From contig NZ_CP012382.1 of NCBI RefSeq assembly GCF_001267885.1, forward strand, positions 7,613,001 through 7,677,000: a DNA stretch of 64,000 nt, in the 5' to 3' direction. The translations under genes and the position numbers were made by a program. This DNA is from Streptomyces ambofaciens ATCC 23877. Its GTDB lineage: Bacteria; Actinomycetota; Actinomycetes; Streptomycetales; Streptomycetaceae. Below the pieces are notes generated by a model that made no database searches, was not told the origin of the DNA, and saw only the letters and a program-made list of their open reading frames with translations. Below, piece by piece: positions 24,846 to 33,265 of this stretch. The first letter of the stretch is position 1; each line of letters opens with the position of its first letter.

Positions 24846-25853
24846 ATGAGTGTCCTTGTGGACGGTGACGACGAACGGGACGGCCGGGGCGGAGCGGAGG
24901 GCGGCGGGCTGACCACCGGGGAGGTGGCCAGGCGACTGGGCGTGGCGCCCACCACGGTCCGCACCTGGGACCGCCGCTACGGACTCGGGCCCGAGGCGCA
25001 CACCGGAGGGCGGCACCGACGCTGGACCCCCGGGGACGTGGCGCGGCTGGAGCGGATGTGCGCGTTGACGGCGACCGGACTGCCGCCCGCCGAGGCCGCC
25101 CGGCTGGCGCGCCGCGAACAGACGCGGGCCCCGGCTCCCCGCCCTCCGGCGGGTTCCGGCGGGACCGGCGCCCCGGCCCGCGGTCGCAGCCGGGCGGGCA
25201 GCGGGCTGCGGTTGGGTGACGTGCGTCAGGAGTGCAAAGGCATCGCCCGTGCCGCCCTGCGTCTCGACGCCGCCGCGCTGGACGAACTGCTGCTCACCTC
25301 GATCGCGGAGCACGGACTGGTGGCCGCCTGGACCGAGGTGATCGTGCCGACGCTCCAGGCCGTCGGCCGCAAGTGGGAGACGTCGGGCGAGAAGTACGTC
25401 GAGGTCGAGCACTTCCTGTCCTGGCACGTCTCCGGCGCGCTGCGGCGCAGCACGTCCGCCACGGTCGCCGACCGCCCCGGCGCCACCACGCTGCTCGCCT
25501 GCGTGCCGGGGGAGAACCACACGCTGCCGCTGGAAGTGCTGTCGGCCGCCCTCACCGAGCGGGGCCTCCCGGTGCGCATGTTCGGCGGTGCCCTGCCGGT
25601 CGAGTCCCTCGTCGCGGCGGTGCGCAGGACCGGGCCGGCCGCGGTGGGGCTGTGGGCGCAGTCGCGCACCACCGCCAGCAGGCCGCTGGCCCAGCACGTG
25701 GCCGCGATGGAGTGGGGGGTGCGCGGTGCCCGCCGCAGGCCGGTCGTCCTGACCCTCGGTCCCGGCTGGACGGGGCAGAGGGCGGCCGGTCTGGCGCGCC
25801 CGGCGGGACTCGCCGAGGCCGTCGCCGCGGTGGAGTCGGCGCTGTCACGGTGA
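24846..25853 (+). CDS. litR: LitR-like MerR regulator with cobalamin-binding domain (light sensor)
   Basis: 335 aa. The MerR winged helix is at residues ~22-72 (LTTGEVARRLGVAPTTVRTWDRRYG). A four-helix B12 cap follows, with tryptophan and Glu-His (W-x10-E-H in WETSGEKYVEVEHF). A Rossmann domain carries the lower-ligand type His in PGENHTLPLEVL. Known of LitR/CarH: adenosylcobalamin holds the DNA-bound form in the dark, and light releases it to open lit and crt promoters. The W-EH spacing is one residue longer than the W-x9-EH of CarH proteins. The first unit of a tandem repeat overlaps the stop codon, and litQ, expected next, is missing. Confidence 0.88.
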   Translation: MSVLVDGDDERDGRGGAEGGGLTTGEVARRLGVAPTTVRTWDRRYGLGPEAHTGGRHRRWTPGDVARLERMCALTATGLPPAEAARLARREQTRAPAPRPPAGSGGTGAPARGRSRAGSGLRLGDVRQECKGIARAALRLDAAALDELLLTSIAEHGLVAAWTEVIVPTLQAVGRKWETSGEKYVEVEHFLSWHVSGALRRSTSATVADRPGATTLLACVPGENHTLPLEVLSAALTERGLPVRMFGGALPVESLVAAVRRTGPAAVGLWAQSRTTASRPLAQHVAAMEWGVRGARRRPVVLTLGPGWTGQRAAGLARPAGLAEAVAAVESALSR

Positions 25854-25963
25854 CGCGTCCTCCGCCCGGACGGTGACGCGTCCTCCGCCCGGACGGTGAC
25901 GCGTCCTCCACTCGGACGGTGACGCGTCCTCCACTCGGGACGGTGACGCGCCGTCCGCTCGGA
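25848..25963. repeat. Five tandem 23-bp repeats
   Basis: The unit begins CGGTGACGCGTCCTCC and ends in a CGGA. Units start at 25848, 25871, 25894, 25917 (24 bp) and 25941. Units 1 and 2 are identical and units 3 and 4 differ by one extra G. The array starts six bases before the litR coding sequence ends, so the last litR codons and its stop lie in unit 1. Confidence 0.9.
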
Positions 25964-26725
25964 CACGGCGGGCGGGCACCCGGTACCGGGTAGCCAGGCG
26001 CCTCGCCTCGCAGACGTCCCGACACGGGCGGGCGCCCTGCGGTACGGGCCTCCCGGGTCACGGGCTCCTCGCGGCGCGGGCTCCTCGCGACACGGGCGCC
26101 GCGCGACACGGGCGCCGCGCGAGCCGGGCACCGCGAGAGCCGGCCATCCGTGTCACGGGTCGCCCGGCGCGCCCCGGCGGCAACCGTGGCCGCCGGACCA
26201 CGGGACGGTTCCCCCGCCCGGCCGATGCCAGGTTGCGCCGATGCCGGGCGCGAGGTGCCTGGCGCGGACACCGCGCCGGATTCCGCGCCCCTTCCGGCGT
26301 CCACGGCACAGCCGAGCCGTGCCCCCGCGCGACCGGAATCGGACGGGGCCGCCAGGCGCGCCGCGCGGGGAGTACCCGCCGCCCTGGGGTACTGGTGGCG
26401 TCGGTAGGTCAGTCGAGGTCGCCGCATCCAGGGACGGTCGGCGGCCGGAAAGAGGGATCGACGGCGAGCGGTCCGTCGACCCCGGGCTGGAGCGAAGCGT
26501 GGAACTGAGCGGCGCGTGTGTGCCGGTGACCGGTGCCGGAGGACCGGAGCCCCGTGCCCGGCCCCTCGGCACCTGCTGCACCGACCGATCCCCGGCGGGC
26601 GCGGCCCCGCCGCGGGCGGGCGGCGCCCCGCGTCGGACGGCGGACCCCGTCCCGGGCGTACCGGCAGCCGATGCCGGCCTCCCGCGCCCCGGCCCGGACC
26701 GTACGCCCGTCGAACGGCGGACCCG
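25854..26725. other. 872-bp region without a recognisable gene (place of litQ)
   Basis: Between litR and crtY. The open frames crossing it have no recognisable protein similarity and are GC-driven. It holds two tandem repeat arrays (25848-25963 and 26061-26155). S. coelicolor has litQ here. No clear promoter for crtY could be read, although it must lie in this stretch. Confidence 0.7.
26061..26155. repeat. Tandem 16-bp repeats
   Basis: Five 16-bp units of the form CGGGCnCCkCGCGrsv start at 26061, 26077, 26093, 26109 and 26125, with a degenerate 15-bp sixth. Adjacent units are more alike than distant ones, as expected for stepwise duplication. Confidence 0.8.
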
Positions 26726-27940
26726 ATGACCTCCTCGCCCGACGACACGTCCGACGTGGTCGTCCTCGGTGGCGGCGCGGCCGGACTCAGCCTCGCGCAC
26801 CGGCTGACCGAGACCGGGACCGCCAGCGTGACCGTGGTCGAGCCGCCGGACGGCCCGTCGCGCCCGGCGGAGCGCACCTGGTGCTACTGGGACCAGGACC
26901 CGGGCGACCTCGACGACGCCGTCACCAAGTCGTGGTCCGTGCTGCGCGTGCACGGCGCCGACGGCCGGCAGGTCACCGTCGACCCGGCCCCCCTGACGTA
27001 CCGCATGGTGCGCTCCACGTCGTTCGAGCGACTGGTCCACACCCGGCTGGCCCGTTCACCCGGCGGGCGCCTCCTGCGGGCGACGGCGGACACGGTGCGC
27101 GACGTGCCCGGCGGCGCCGAGATCCGCTGCACCCTCCCCGGGGGGCGCCCCCTGACCCTGCGTGCCCGGCGTGTCTTCGACTCACGGCCGCTGCGCGCCC
27201 TGCCGCCGGCCCGGACACAACTGCTGCAGCACTTCCGCGGCTGGTTCGTACGCACCGCCACCGAACGCTTCGATCCCGCGGTCGCCGACCTGATGGACTT
27301 CCGGGTGCCCCAGCCGGCGCACGGGCTCGCCTTCGGCTACGTCCTGCCGCTGACCCCGGACCGGGCGCTCGTGGAGTACACCGAGTTCTCCCGCACCGCG
27401 CTCACCACCCAGGAGTACGAGACGGCGCTCGGCCACTACTGCACCGACATCCTGGGCCTGGGCACGCTCACCGTGGAGCGGACGGAGCAGGGCGCGATCC
27501 CGATGACCGACGCCCGCTTCCCGCGGCGGGCCGGCAAGGCGGTCTTCCGGATCGGCACCGCCGGCGGCGCCACCCGACCGGCCACCGGCTACACCTTCGC
27601 CGCGGTGCAACGGCACAGCAGGGCCATCGCCGCCGCGCTGCGCGAGGGGCACGGGACCGTCCCCGCGCCCCACGGGCGGCGCGCACTGGCCATGGACGCG
27701 ATGCTGCTGCGCGCCCTGGACACCGGGCGGATCGACGGCCCGGACTTCTTCACCGGCCTGTTCCGCGGCGTCCCGGCGGAGCGGCTGCTGCGCTTCCTCG
27801 ACGGCGCCACCTCACTCGGGGAGGAATGGCGCATCGGGCTGCGCACCCCCGTCCGCCCGATGCTCCGCACGGCAGTCGAACTGCCCTTCCTCCCCCGCCG
27901 CTCCCGGACCGACGCACGAAACGGAGACAACCACCGATGA
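26726..27940 (+). CDS. crtY: Lycopene beta-cyclase
   Basis: 404 aa from the ATG at 26726. The N-terminal FAD/NAD-binding motif VVVLGGGAAGLSLAHRL is followed by ERTWCYWDQDPGDLD, typical of CrtY-type lycopene cyclases, and FADFR-like MDFRVPQ further in. The C-terminal half has the ATGYTFAAVQRHS region seen in the family (here TRPATGYTFAAVQRHSRAI). It converts lycopene to beta-carotene at the membrane. It is the first gene of crtYTU, overlapping crtT by ATGA (27937-27940). Since phytoene synthase and desaturase genes are absent from the locus, its substrate must come from elsewhere or not at all. Confidence 0.9.
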   Translation: MTSSPDDTSDVVVLGGGAAGLSLAHRLTETGTASVTVVEPPDGPSRPAERTWCYWDQDPGDLDDAVTKSWSVLRVHGADGRQVTVDPAPLTYRMVRSTSFERLVHTRLARSPGGRLLRATADTVRDVPGGAEIRCTLPGGRPLTLRARRVFDSRPLRALPPARTQLLQHFRGWFVRTATERFDPAVADLMDFRVPQPAHGLAFGYVLPLTPDRALVEYTEFSRTALTTQEYETALGHYCTDILGLGTLTVERTEQGAIPMTDARFPRRAGKAVFRIGTAGGATRPATGYTFAAVQRHSRAIAAALREGHGTVPAPHGRRALAMDAMLLRALDTGRIDGPDFFTGLFRGVPAERLLRFLDGATSLGEEWRIGLRTPVRPMLRTAVELPFLPRRSRTDARNGDNHR

Positions 27941-28668
27941 GCCTGCTGCGCGACCACGACCTGGCCCGCGCCTTCGACCACGCCTCCCACACCTACGACC
28001 GCCTCACCTCGCTCAATCCCGGCTACCGCACCGACCTCCTGCGCTCGGCCCGCCGTCTCCGGCTCCCCGGCGAAGGGGCCGGGCTGCGCGTGCTCGATCT
28101 CGGCTGCGGTACCGGCGCCTCCACCCTCGCCCTGCTCAGGGCCGCGCCCCGCGCCCGGATCACCGCCGTGGACGCGTCGGCGGGCATGCTGCGCCGCGCA
28201 CTGGCCAAGCCGTGGCCCGCACGCGTGCGCTTCCTGCACCTGACCGCGGAGGAGGTCGCGACGGCCGGCGAAGGCCCCTTCGACGCGGTCTTCGCCGCCT
28301 ACCTGTTCCGGAACGTCACCGACCCGGACGCGGTCCTCGGGAGCGTGCGGACCCTGCTGCGGCCGGGCGGCCGGCTCGCCGTCCACGAGTACAGCCTCAG
28401 CGGCTCACCGACGCACCGGGCCCTGTGGTCGGCGGTGTGCCACGGCCTCCTCATCCCGGCGGGCACGCTCACCGGCGACCGTGCCCTCTACCGCCACCTG
28501 CGGCACAGTGTCACCGCCTTCGACACCGCCCCCGCCTTCGCCGACCGGCTGGGGCGAGCCGGCTTCACCGGAGTCCGCGTCGCCCCGGTGGCCGGATGGC
28601 AGACGGGCATCGTGCACACCTTCCTCGCCCGCAACGGCTCGACCACGGAAACGGAGGACACCCGGTGA
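27937..28668 (+). CDS. crtT: SAM-dependent methyltransferase of the carotenoid operon
   Basis: 243 aa. The class I methyltransferase motif I is VLDLGCGTGAST (residues ~51-62) with the acidic end of strand 2 in ITAVDASAGML, motif II around FDAVFAAYLFRNV, and post-motif GGRLAVHEYS. It resembles UbiE-type enzymes. It sits between crtY and crtU with coupling at both ends (ATGA at 27937, GTGA at 28665), the position of crtT in S. griseus and S. coelicolor. Its exact role in isorenieratene synthesis has not been fixed there. Confidence 0.88.
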   Translation: MSLLRDHDLARAFDHASHTYDRLTSLNPGYRTDLLRSARRLRLPGEGAGLRVLDLGCGTGASTLALLRAAPRARITAVDASAGMLRRALAKPWPARVRFLHLTAEEVATAGEGPFDAVFAAYLFRNVTDPDAVLGSVRTLLRPGGRLAVHEYSLSGSPTHRALWSAVCHGLLIPAGTLTGDRALYRHLRHSVTAFDTAPAFADRLGRAGFTGVRVAPVAGWQTGIVHTFLARNGSTTETEDTR

Positions 28669-30236
28669 CCGCCCACCGCACCGGGGCCGCTCGACGGGGC
28701 CGTGACCGCAAGGCCGAGATCCTGACGCCCCCACCCGGCAGGGACCGCTTCCGGCGCGGGGACGCGCCGTCCGTCGCGGTGATCGGTGGCGGGATCGCCG
28801 GTCTCGCCGCGGCCACCCTGCTGGCCGAGCGCGGTGCCCGCGTGACCCTGTACGAGAAGGAGGACGCGCTCGGCGGCCGGCTCTCCGGCGGGCCCACCAG
28901 GCTGGCGGACGGCTCCCCGGCGACCATGACCCGAGGGTTCCACGCCTTCTTCCGCCAGTACTACAACCTTCGCGGTCTGCTCCGGCGCACCGACCCGTCC
29001 CTCGCGCGGCTCACCCCGCTGCCCGACTACCCCCTGCGGCACAGCGGCGGCCTGACGGACAGCTTCGCCCGAGTCCCGAGGACACCGCCGTTCAGCGCGC
29101 TCGGCTTCGTCGCCCTGAGCCCCACGTTCGGCTGGCGGGACCTGGCCGCCATGGACGCCCGGGCCGCGCTGCCCCTGCTCGACGTGCGCGTGCCGGAGGT
29201 CTACGAGCGTTTCGACGAGGTCACCGCCACCGGGTTCCTGGACAGCGTGCGCTTCCCGGAAGCCGCCCACCACCTGGCGTTCGAGGTGTTCTCGCGCAGC
29301 TTCTTCGCCGACCCGCGGGAGCTCTCCGCCGCCGAACTGCTGCTGATGTTCCACATCTACTTCCTCGGGTCGTCCGAGGGCCTGCTCTTCGACGTACCGA
29401 GCGACCCCTTTCCCCAGGCGCTCTGGGATCCGCTGGGCGACTACCTCCAGCGCCTCGGGGCGGACATCCGCACCGGCACCCCCGTGACCGACGTGGTCCC
29501 CCTCGACGACGGAGGTGCGCACGTGCGCACCGACGCGGACGCCCGGCGCCACCAGGCCGTGGTGCTCGCCCTCGACACCCGCGGCCTGCGCCGGATCGTC
29601 AGCGAGTCACCCCGTCTGGGCACGTCCGGCTGGCGCGCCGGCATCGCCGCCCTGCGCACCGCGCCGCCCTTCCTCGTCTCCCGGCTCTGGCTCGACCGGC
29701 CGGTCCGCACCGACCGTCCCGGTTTCCTCGGCACCAGCGGCTACGACGGACTGGACAACATCAGCGTCCTGGAACGGTACGAGGGCGAGGCCGCCCGCTG
29801 GGCCGGGCGGAACGGAGGGTCGGTCGTGGAGCTGCACGCCTACGCCGTGGACACCGGCGCGGAACCGAAGAAGGTGCAGGACCTGCTTGTCGACCAGCTG
29901 CACCGGGTGTATCCGGAGACCCGCGAGGCGCGCGTCGTCGACGCCCGGCACGAATGGCGCTCGGACTGCCCGCTCTTCGCGGTCGGCTCCCACCGGCGCC
30001 GCCCCACCGTACGCACCCCCCACCCCTGGCTGACCCTGGCCGGCGACGCGATCCGCTGCGACCTGCCCGTCGCCCTCATGGAACGCGCCGTCACCACCGG
30101 GTTCCTGGCGGCGAACGCGCTGCTCGCCGACCGGGGGGTGCGGGGCCAGGTGCTGTGGACGGTGCCCCGGACGGGACGCTCCGCCGCACTGAGGGCCCTC
30201 GGTGCCGTCGCCGGACGGGGCCGGGGCGGCCGCTGA
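28665..30236 (+). CDS. crtU: Beta-carotene desaturase/methyltransferase (isorenieratene synthase)
   Basis: 523 aa from the GTG at 28665 (GTGA overlap with crtT). The FAD-binding motif VAVIGGGIAGLAAATLLAERGA near residues 36-58 is followed by YEKEDALGGRLSG. The stretch TRGFHAFFRQYYNLRGLLRR distinguishes CrtU from CrtI. The C-terminal FAD contact is PWLTLAGDAI. It turns the beta-ionone rings of beta-carotene into aromatic rings to give isorenieratene. It is last in crtYTU and ends 34 bp before a strong bidirectional terminator. Confidence 0.9.
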   Translation: MTAHRTGAARRGRDRKAEILTPPPGRDRFRRGDAPSVAVIGGGIAGLAAATLLAERGARVTLYEKEDALGGRLSGGPTRLADGSPATMTRGFHAFFRQYYNLRGLLRRTDPSLARLTPLPDYPLRHSGGLTDSFARVPRTPPFSALGFVALSPTFGWRDLAAMDARAALPLLDVRVPEVYERFDEVTATGFLDSVRFPEAAHHLAFEVFSRSFFADPRELSAAELLLMFHIYFLGSSEGLLFDVPSDPFPQALWDPLGDYLQRLGADIRTGTPVTDVVPLDDGGAHVRTDADARRHQAVVLALDTRGLRRIVSESPRLGTSGWRAGIAALRTAPPFLVSRLWLDRPVRTDRPGFLGTSGYDGLDNISVLERYEGEAARWAGRNGGSVVELHAYAVDTGAEPKKVQDLLVDQLHRVYPETREARVVDARHEWRSDCPLFAVGSHRRRPTVRTPHPWLTLAGDAIRCDLPVALMERAVTTGFLAANALLADRGVRGQVLWTVPRTGRSAALRALGAVAGRGRGGR

Positions 30237-30269
30237 CCGGACCGGCCCCGCGGCACGCCGGGAACGCCG

Positions 30270-30306
30270 GGAGGCGCCGGGGACGGCTGCCCGCCCCGGC
30301 GCCTCC
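30270..30306. terminator. Bidirectional terminator between crtU and crtE
   Basis: A perfect 13-bp stem, GGAGGCGCCGGGG (30270-30282) with CCCCGGCGCCTCC (30294-30306), and an 11-nt loop. It ends immediately before the crtE stop codon. There is no U-tract, as is common in this genus. Confidence 0.8.
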
Positions 30307-31449
30307 TCAGCGCTCGTCCTGAGCGCGACGCGGTGCCACGCCCGACGCGCGTTCGACCAGCGCGGCGAACTCCTGCCGTACGGCCAGGGGAGCGTCGGCG
30401 CGTGCGAAGTGCCGGAGGCCGGCGGCCGCCAGCTCACCGATCTTCGCCTCCACCGCCTCCCGGGCGCCGGTGCGCTCCAGCGCCGCCCGTATCCGCTCGA
30501 CCGCGTACTCCGACCCGGTGTCCGCGTCCGGCGCGAGTACGGCGGCGGCCTGGTGGTCCGCGGTGGCGTCGGCGGTCCGGTGCGCGACGGCCAGGAGGTA
30601 GGTGAGCTTGCGCGACCGCAGGTCGTCGCCGGCCGGCTTCCCGGTCAGCGCCGGGTCACCGAAGGCGCCGAGGAGGTCGTCGCGGAGCTGGAACGCCAGA
30701 CCGGCGCACCGGCCGGCCATGCGCAGCGCCTCCACCGTGCCCTCGTCGGCTCCGGCGAGCGACGCGCCCAGGGCGAGGGGCCGGGCGACCGTGTACAGCG
30801 CGCTCTTCAGGGTGGCGACGGTCAGGGCCTCGTCGACACCGGACGAACGGGCGGCCTGGGCGTGCAGGTCCAGGTACTGCCCCGCGACCATCTCGGTGCG
30901 CATCGCCCGCCACTCCTCGTGCAGGCGCGGACCGTGCGGCGTCCCGAGGGCCGTCTCCGTCAGCAGGTCGTCCGCCCACACCAGCGCCAGGTCACCGGCG
31001 AGCACGGCGGCGGAGGTCCCGAACGTCTCCGCCGACCCGTGCATGCCCGCGGCCCAGTGCCCGCGGGCCAACTCGACGTGCAGGGCCGGGGCGCCCCTGC
31101 GTTGCAGTGACCCGTCCATCACGTCGTCGTGCACGAGGGCGCAGGCCTGGAGCAGTTCGAGCGCGGCTCCGACGCGCAGCACCGCCGCGGGGTCGCCCGA
31201 ACCGCCCGCCGCCCGCCAGCCGCAGCAGGCGAAAGCCGTACGCAGCCGCTTTCCGCCCCGTGCGACCAGCGCGGCGACCCGGTCGGCCACGTCCCGGGCG
31301 AAGACGGGATCGACCGCGCGGGAGTGACGCAGACGCGCGTCGAGAACCTCCTGGAGGACGCTGCCCACGGCGTCCGTCGCAGCGAGCGCGGTGAGGGGGT
31401 CGTCGACGGCCCCGGCGGGTGCGGGAGCCGTCGTCGGCGGTCCGAGCAT
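30307..31449 (-). CDS. crtE: Geranylgeranyl diphosphate synthase
   Basis: 380 aa from the ATG at 31449, preferred over the ATG at 31476 because AAGGGG is well spaced only for it. The first Asp-rich motif is Asp108-Asp-Val-Met-Asp112 in ALVHDDVMDG. The second is LRDDLLGAFGD. GGKRLR near the N-terminus binds diphosphate. It condenses IPP with allylic diphosphates to C20 GGPP, the first committed precursor. In the known crtEIBV operon crtI, crtB and crtV follow; here the gene runs straight into the terminator and the convergent crtU. Confidence 0.9.
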   Translation of the reverse strand: MLGPPTTAPAPAGAVDDPLTALAATDAVGSVLQEVLDARLRHSRAVDPVFARDVADRVAALVARGGKRLRTAFACCGWRAAGGSGDPAAVLRVGAALELLQACALVHDDVMDGSLQRRGAPALHVELARGHWAAGMHGSAETFGTSAAVLAGDLALVWADDLLTETALGTPHGPRLHEEWRAMRTEMVAGQYLDLHAQAARSSGVDEALTVATLKSALYTVARPLALGASLAGADEGTVEALRMAGRCAGLAFQLRDDLLGAFGDPALTGKPAGDDLRSRKLTYLLAVAHRTADATADHQAAAVLAPDADTGSEYAVERIRAALERTGAREAVEAKIGELAAAGLRHFARADAPLAVRQEFAALVERASGVAPRRAQDER

Positions 31450-31472
31450 GCACAACCCCTTCTCACGTCCGG

Positions 31473-31851
31473 TCATCTGTACGACGATGCTTCCGCCGAG
31501 TGCCCTCGTGCGGATGCGCCGATACCTGTCCGGTACGGCGCCCGTCCCGGCCCCGCACCCCGGTGATCCCCGGCGCGCGCCTCACGGCGGTGCACCGGAC
31601 GCCCCCGTGCCGCCCGGTCCAGGCCCTCGCGGTAGGTGTCGGCGCCGACGTACGTGACGCGTTCGCCGAGCTCCGCCGCCCGGTGGCGCATCGCGGACAG
31701 CACCAGGTGCGCCTCGGCCCGGTGGAAGCGGCGCCGCCGGAACACCGAGCGGGCCTCGATGACGAGGACGGGCGTGTCGCGGCCGGGGCCCGCCTCGTCC
31801 GGGGCGAGGAAGTGGGGGGCCGAGCTGATCGCCGAAGAGCCGGTGCACCAC
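31473..31851 (-). pseudogene. Truncated, frameshifted remnant of an FeS-type photolyase/cryptochrome
   Basis: After a GTG-GTG at 31851 with GAGGAGG upstream, one frame reads VHRLFGDQLGP. After a run of six C (about 31822) the next frame continues HFLAP, then VLVIEARSVFRRRRFHRAEA and HLVLSAMRHRAAELGER. This is the N-terminus of the FeS-BCP photolyase-related family (normally about 500 aa). One C too many explains the shift. Similarity ends near residue 85 (YVGADTYREGL) and the frame stops at 31473, directly before crtE. Most of the gene is therefore deleted. It lies 10 bp after phr, so both were probably one operon. Confidence 0.75.
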
Positions 31852-31861
31852 CGCTGCCTCC

Positions 31862-33235
31862 TCAGTCGCGCCCGCGGGCGTGCCGGAACCGGTCCAGCCC
31901 GTCGGCGAGGTCGATGAGCGGGGCGGGGTAATCGAGCGCGGCGCGCTGATCCTCCGGGAGCCGCCAGGGCTCGTGCACCCTCTTCCCGTCCACGTCCCTC
32001 AGTTCGGGCACCCAGCGGTGCACGTAGGCGCCGTCGGGATCGAAGCGCCTGCCCTGCACCACGGGGTTGAGGACGCGGTGGGGCCGGGTGTCGGTGCCGG
32101 TACCGGCGACCCACTGCCAGTTGAGCTGATTGTTGACGATGTCGCCGTCCACGAGGAGGTCCAGGAAGTGCCGGGCGCCGATCCGCCAGTCCACGTACAG
32201 CGTCTTGGTCAGGAAGCTCGCCACCAGCAGGCGCGCCCGGTTGTGCATCCAGCCCTCGTGACGCAACTGGCGCATGGCCGCGTCGACGACGGGATACCCC
32301 GTGCGTCCCTCCCGCCACGCGGAGATGTCCGCGGCGGCGTCCTTCTCGCCCCGCCAGTGGTCGTGGCGCGTCCGGTAGTCCTCCGCGGACGCCTTCGGCC
32401 GCGCGGCCAGCACCTGGTGGTGGAAGTCCCGCCAGCACAGCTGACGCACGAACGCCTCCGCTCCGGGGCCGCCCCGCCTACGGGCCCGGTGCACGAGCTC
32501 CACCGCTGAGAGAGCCCCGAAGTGGAGGTACGGCGACAGCCTCGAGGTCGCGTCCCCCGCCAGGTCGTCGTGCCGGTCCTCGTAGGCGGACATCCCGGCC
32601 CGCGACCACAGCGAGAACCGGTCACGCCCCGCCGTCTCCCCTCCGTCCGGAAGACCCGGCGAGGTGCCCGGTACCTCCGCGCGGTCGGGCAGTGGGCCGC
32701 CGCGCACACCGTCGGGGACGCGCACGGTACGCGGCGCGCCGAAGGGCTCCCGCAGCGACTCCCGGGCCCAGCGGCGGAAGTAGGGGGTGAACACGGCGAA
32801 GTGGTCGGAACCGGCCGGCGTCACCGCACCGGGGGCGACGACGGTCGTCACGGTCTCGTGGGCGTGCAGGGCCACGCCGCTGCCGCCGAGCCCCTCGCGC
32901 AGCCGTTCCTCACGGTGGTGCGCGTAGGCGGTGACACCCGCGGCCAGATGCACCTCGCCGGCCCCGCACTCGGCCACGACCTCGCGGACCACCCGGACGA
33001 CCGGTCCCGAACGGACGACGAGCCGCCCGGCGCGACGGCGCAGCGAGGCGTCGAGGTCGTGCAGGCAGTCGGCGAGGAAGGCCCGCCGGTTGGGGGCGTC
33101 GAAGCCGGCCGCGTGGATGCCGGGATCCAGCACGAACAGCGGCACCACCTCGTCCGCCGCCCTGAGCGCGGCGCGCAGCGGCGGATGGTCGTGCAGACGC
33201 AGGTCCGCGGTGAACAGGACGACCGCGACGCTCAT
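31862..33235 (-). CDS. phr: CPD photolyase
   Basis: 457 aa. The N-terminal Rossmann antenna domain begins SVAVVLFTADLRLHDHPPL. The C-terminal FAD-binding domain has the family signature TGYPVVDAAMRQLRHEGWMHNRARLLVASFLTK and WRIGARHFLDLLVDGD, with the tryptophans of the electron-transfer chain (DWRIGAR, NWQWVAG). It repairs UV-made cyclobutane pyrimidine dimers with blue light. It follows an SDR-type gene by 30 bp on the same strand. Its place beside crtE is conserved in the light-induced locus of S. coelicolor. Confidence 0.92.
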   Translation of the reverse strand: MSVAVVLFTADLRLHDHPPLRAALRAADEVVPLFVLDPGIHAAGFDAPNRRAFLADCLHDLDASLRRRAGRLVVRSGPVVRVVREVVAECGAGEVHLAAGVTAYAHHREERLREGLGGSGVALHAHETVTTVVAPGAVTPAGSDHFAVFTPYFRRWARESLREPFGAPRTVRVPDGVRGGPLPDRAEVPGTSPGLPDGGETAGRDRFSLWSRAGMSAYEDRHDDLAGDATSRLSPYLHFGALSAVELVHRARRRGGPGAEAFVRQLCWRDFHHQVLAARPKASAEDYRTRHDHWRGEKDAAADISAWREGRTGYPVVDAAMRQLRHEGWMHNRARLLVASFLTKTLYVDWRIGARHFLDLLVDGDIVNNQLNWQWVAGTGTDTRPHRVLNPVVQGRRFDPDGAYVHRWVPELRDVDGKRVHEPWRLPEDQRAALDYPAPLIDLADGLDRFRHARGRD

Positions 33236-33265
33236 GGCTGGCTCCTGGTGCGGTGGTGCGGGGCG

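Noticed and set aside
25552..26877. A 441-codon minus-strand open frame over litR 3' end and the repeat region
   Set aside because: Arg/Pro/Ala-rich translation of repeats, no start context, no recognisable fold.
28665..30236. The FAD enzyme as phytoene desaturase CrtI
   Set aside because: The TRGFHAFFRQYYNLR segment and its place after crtT identify CrtU.
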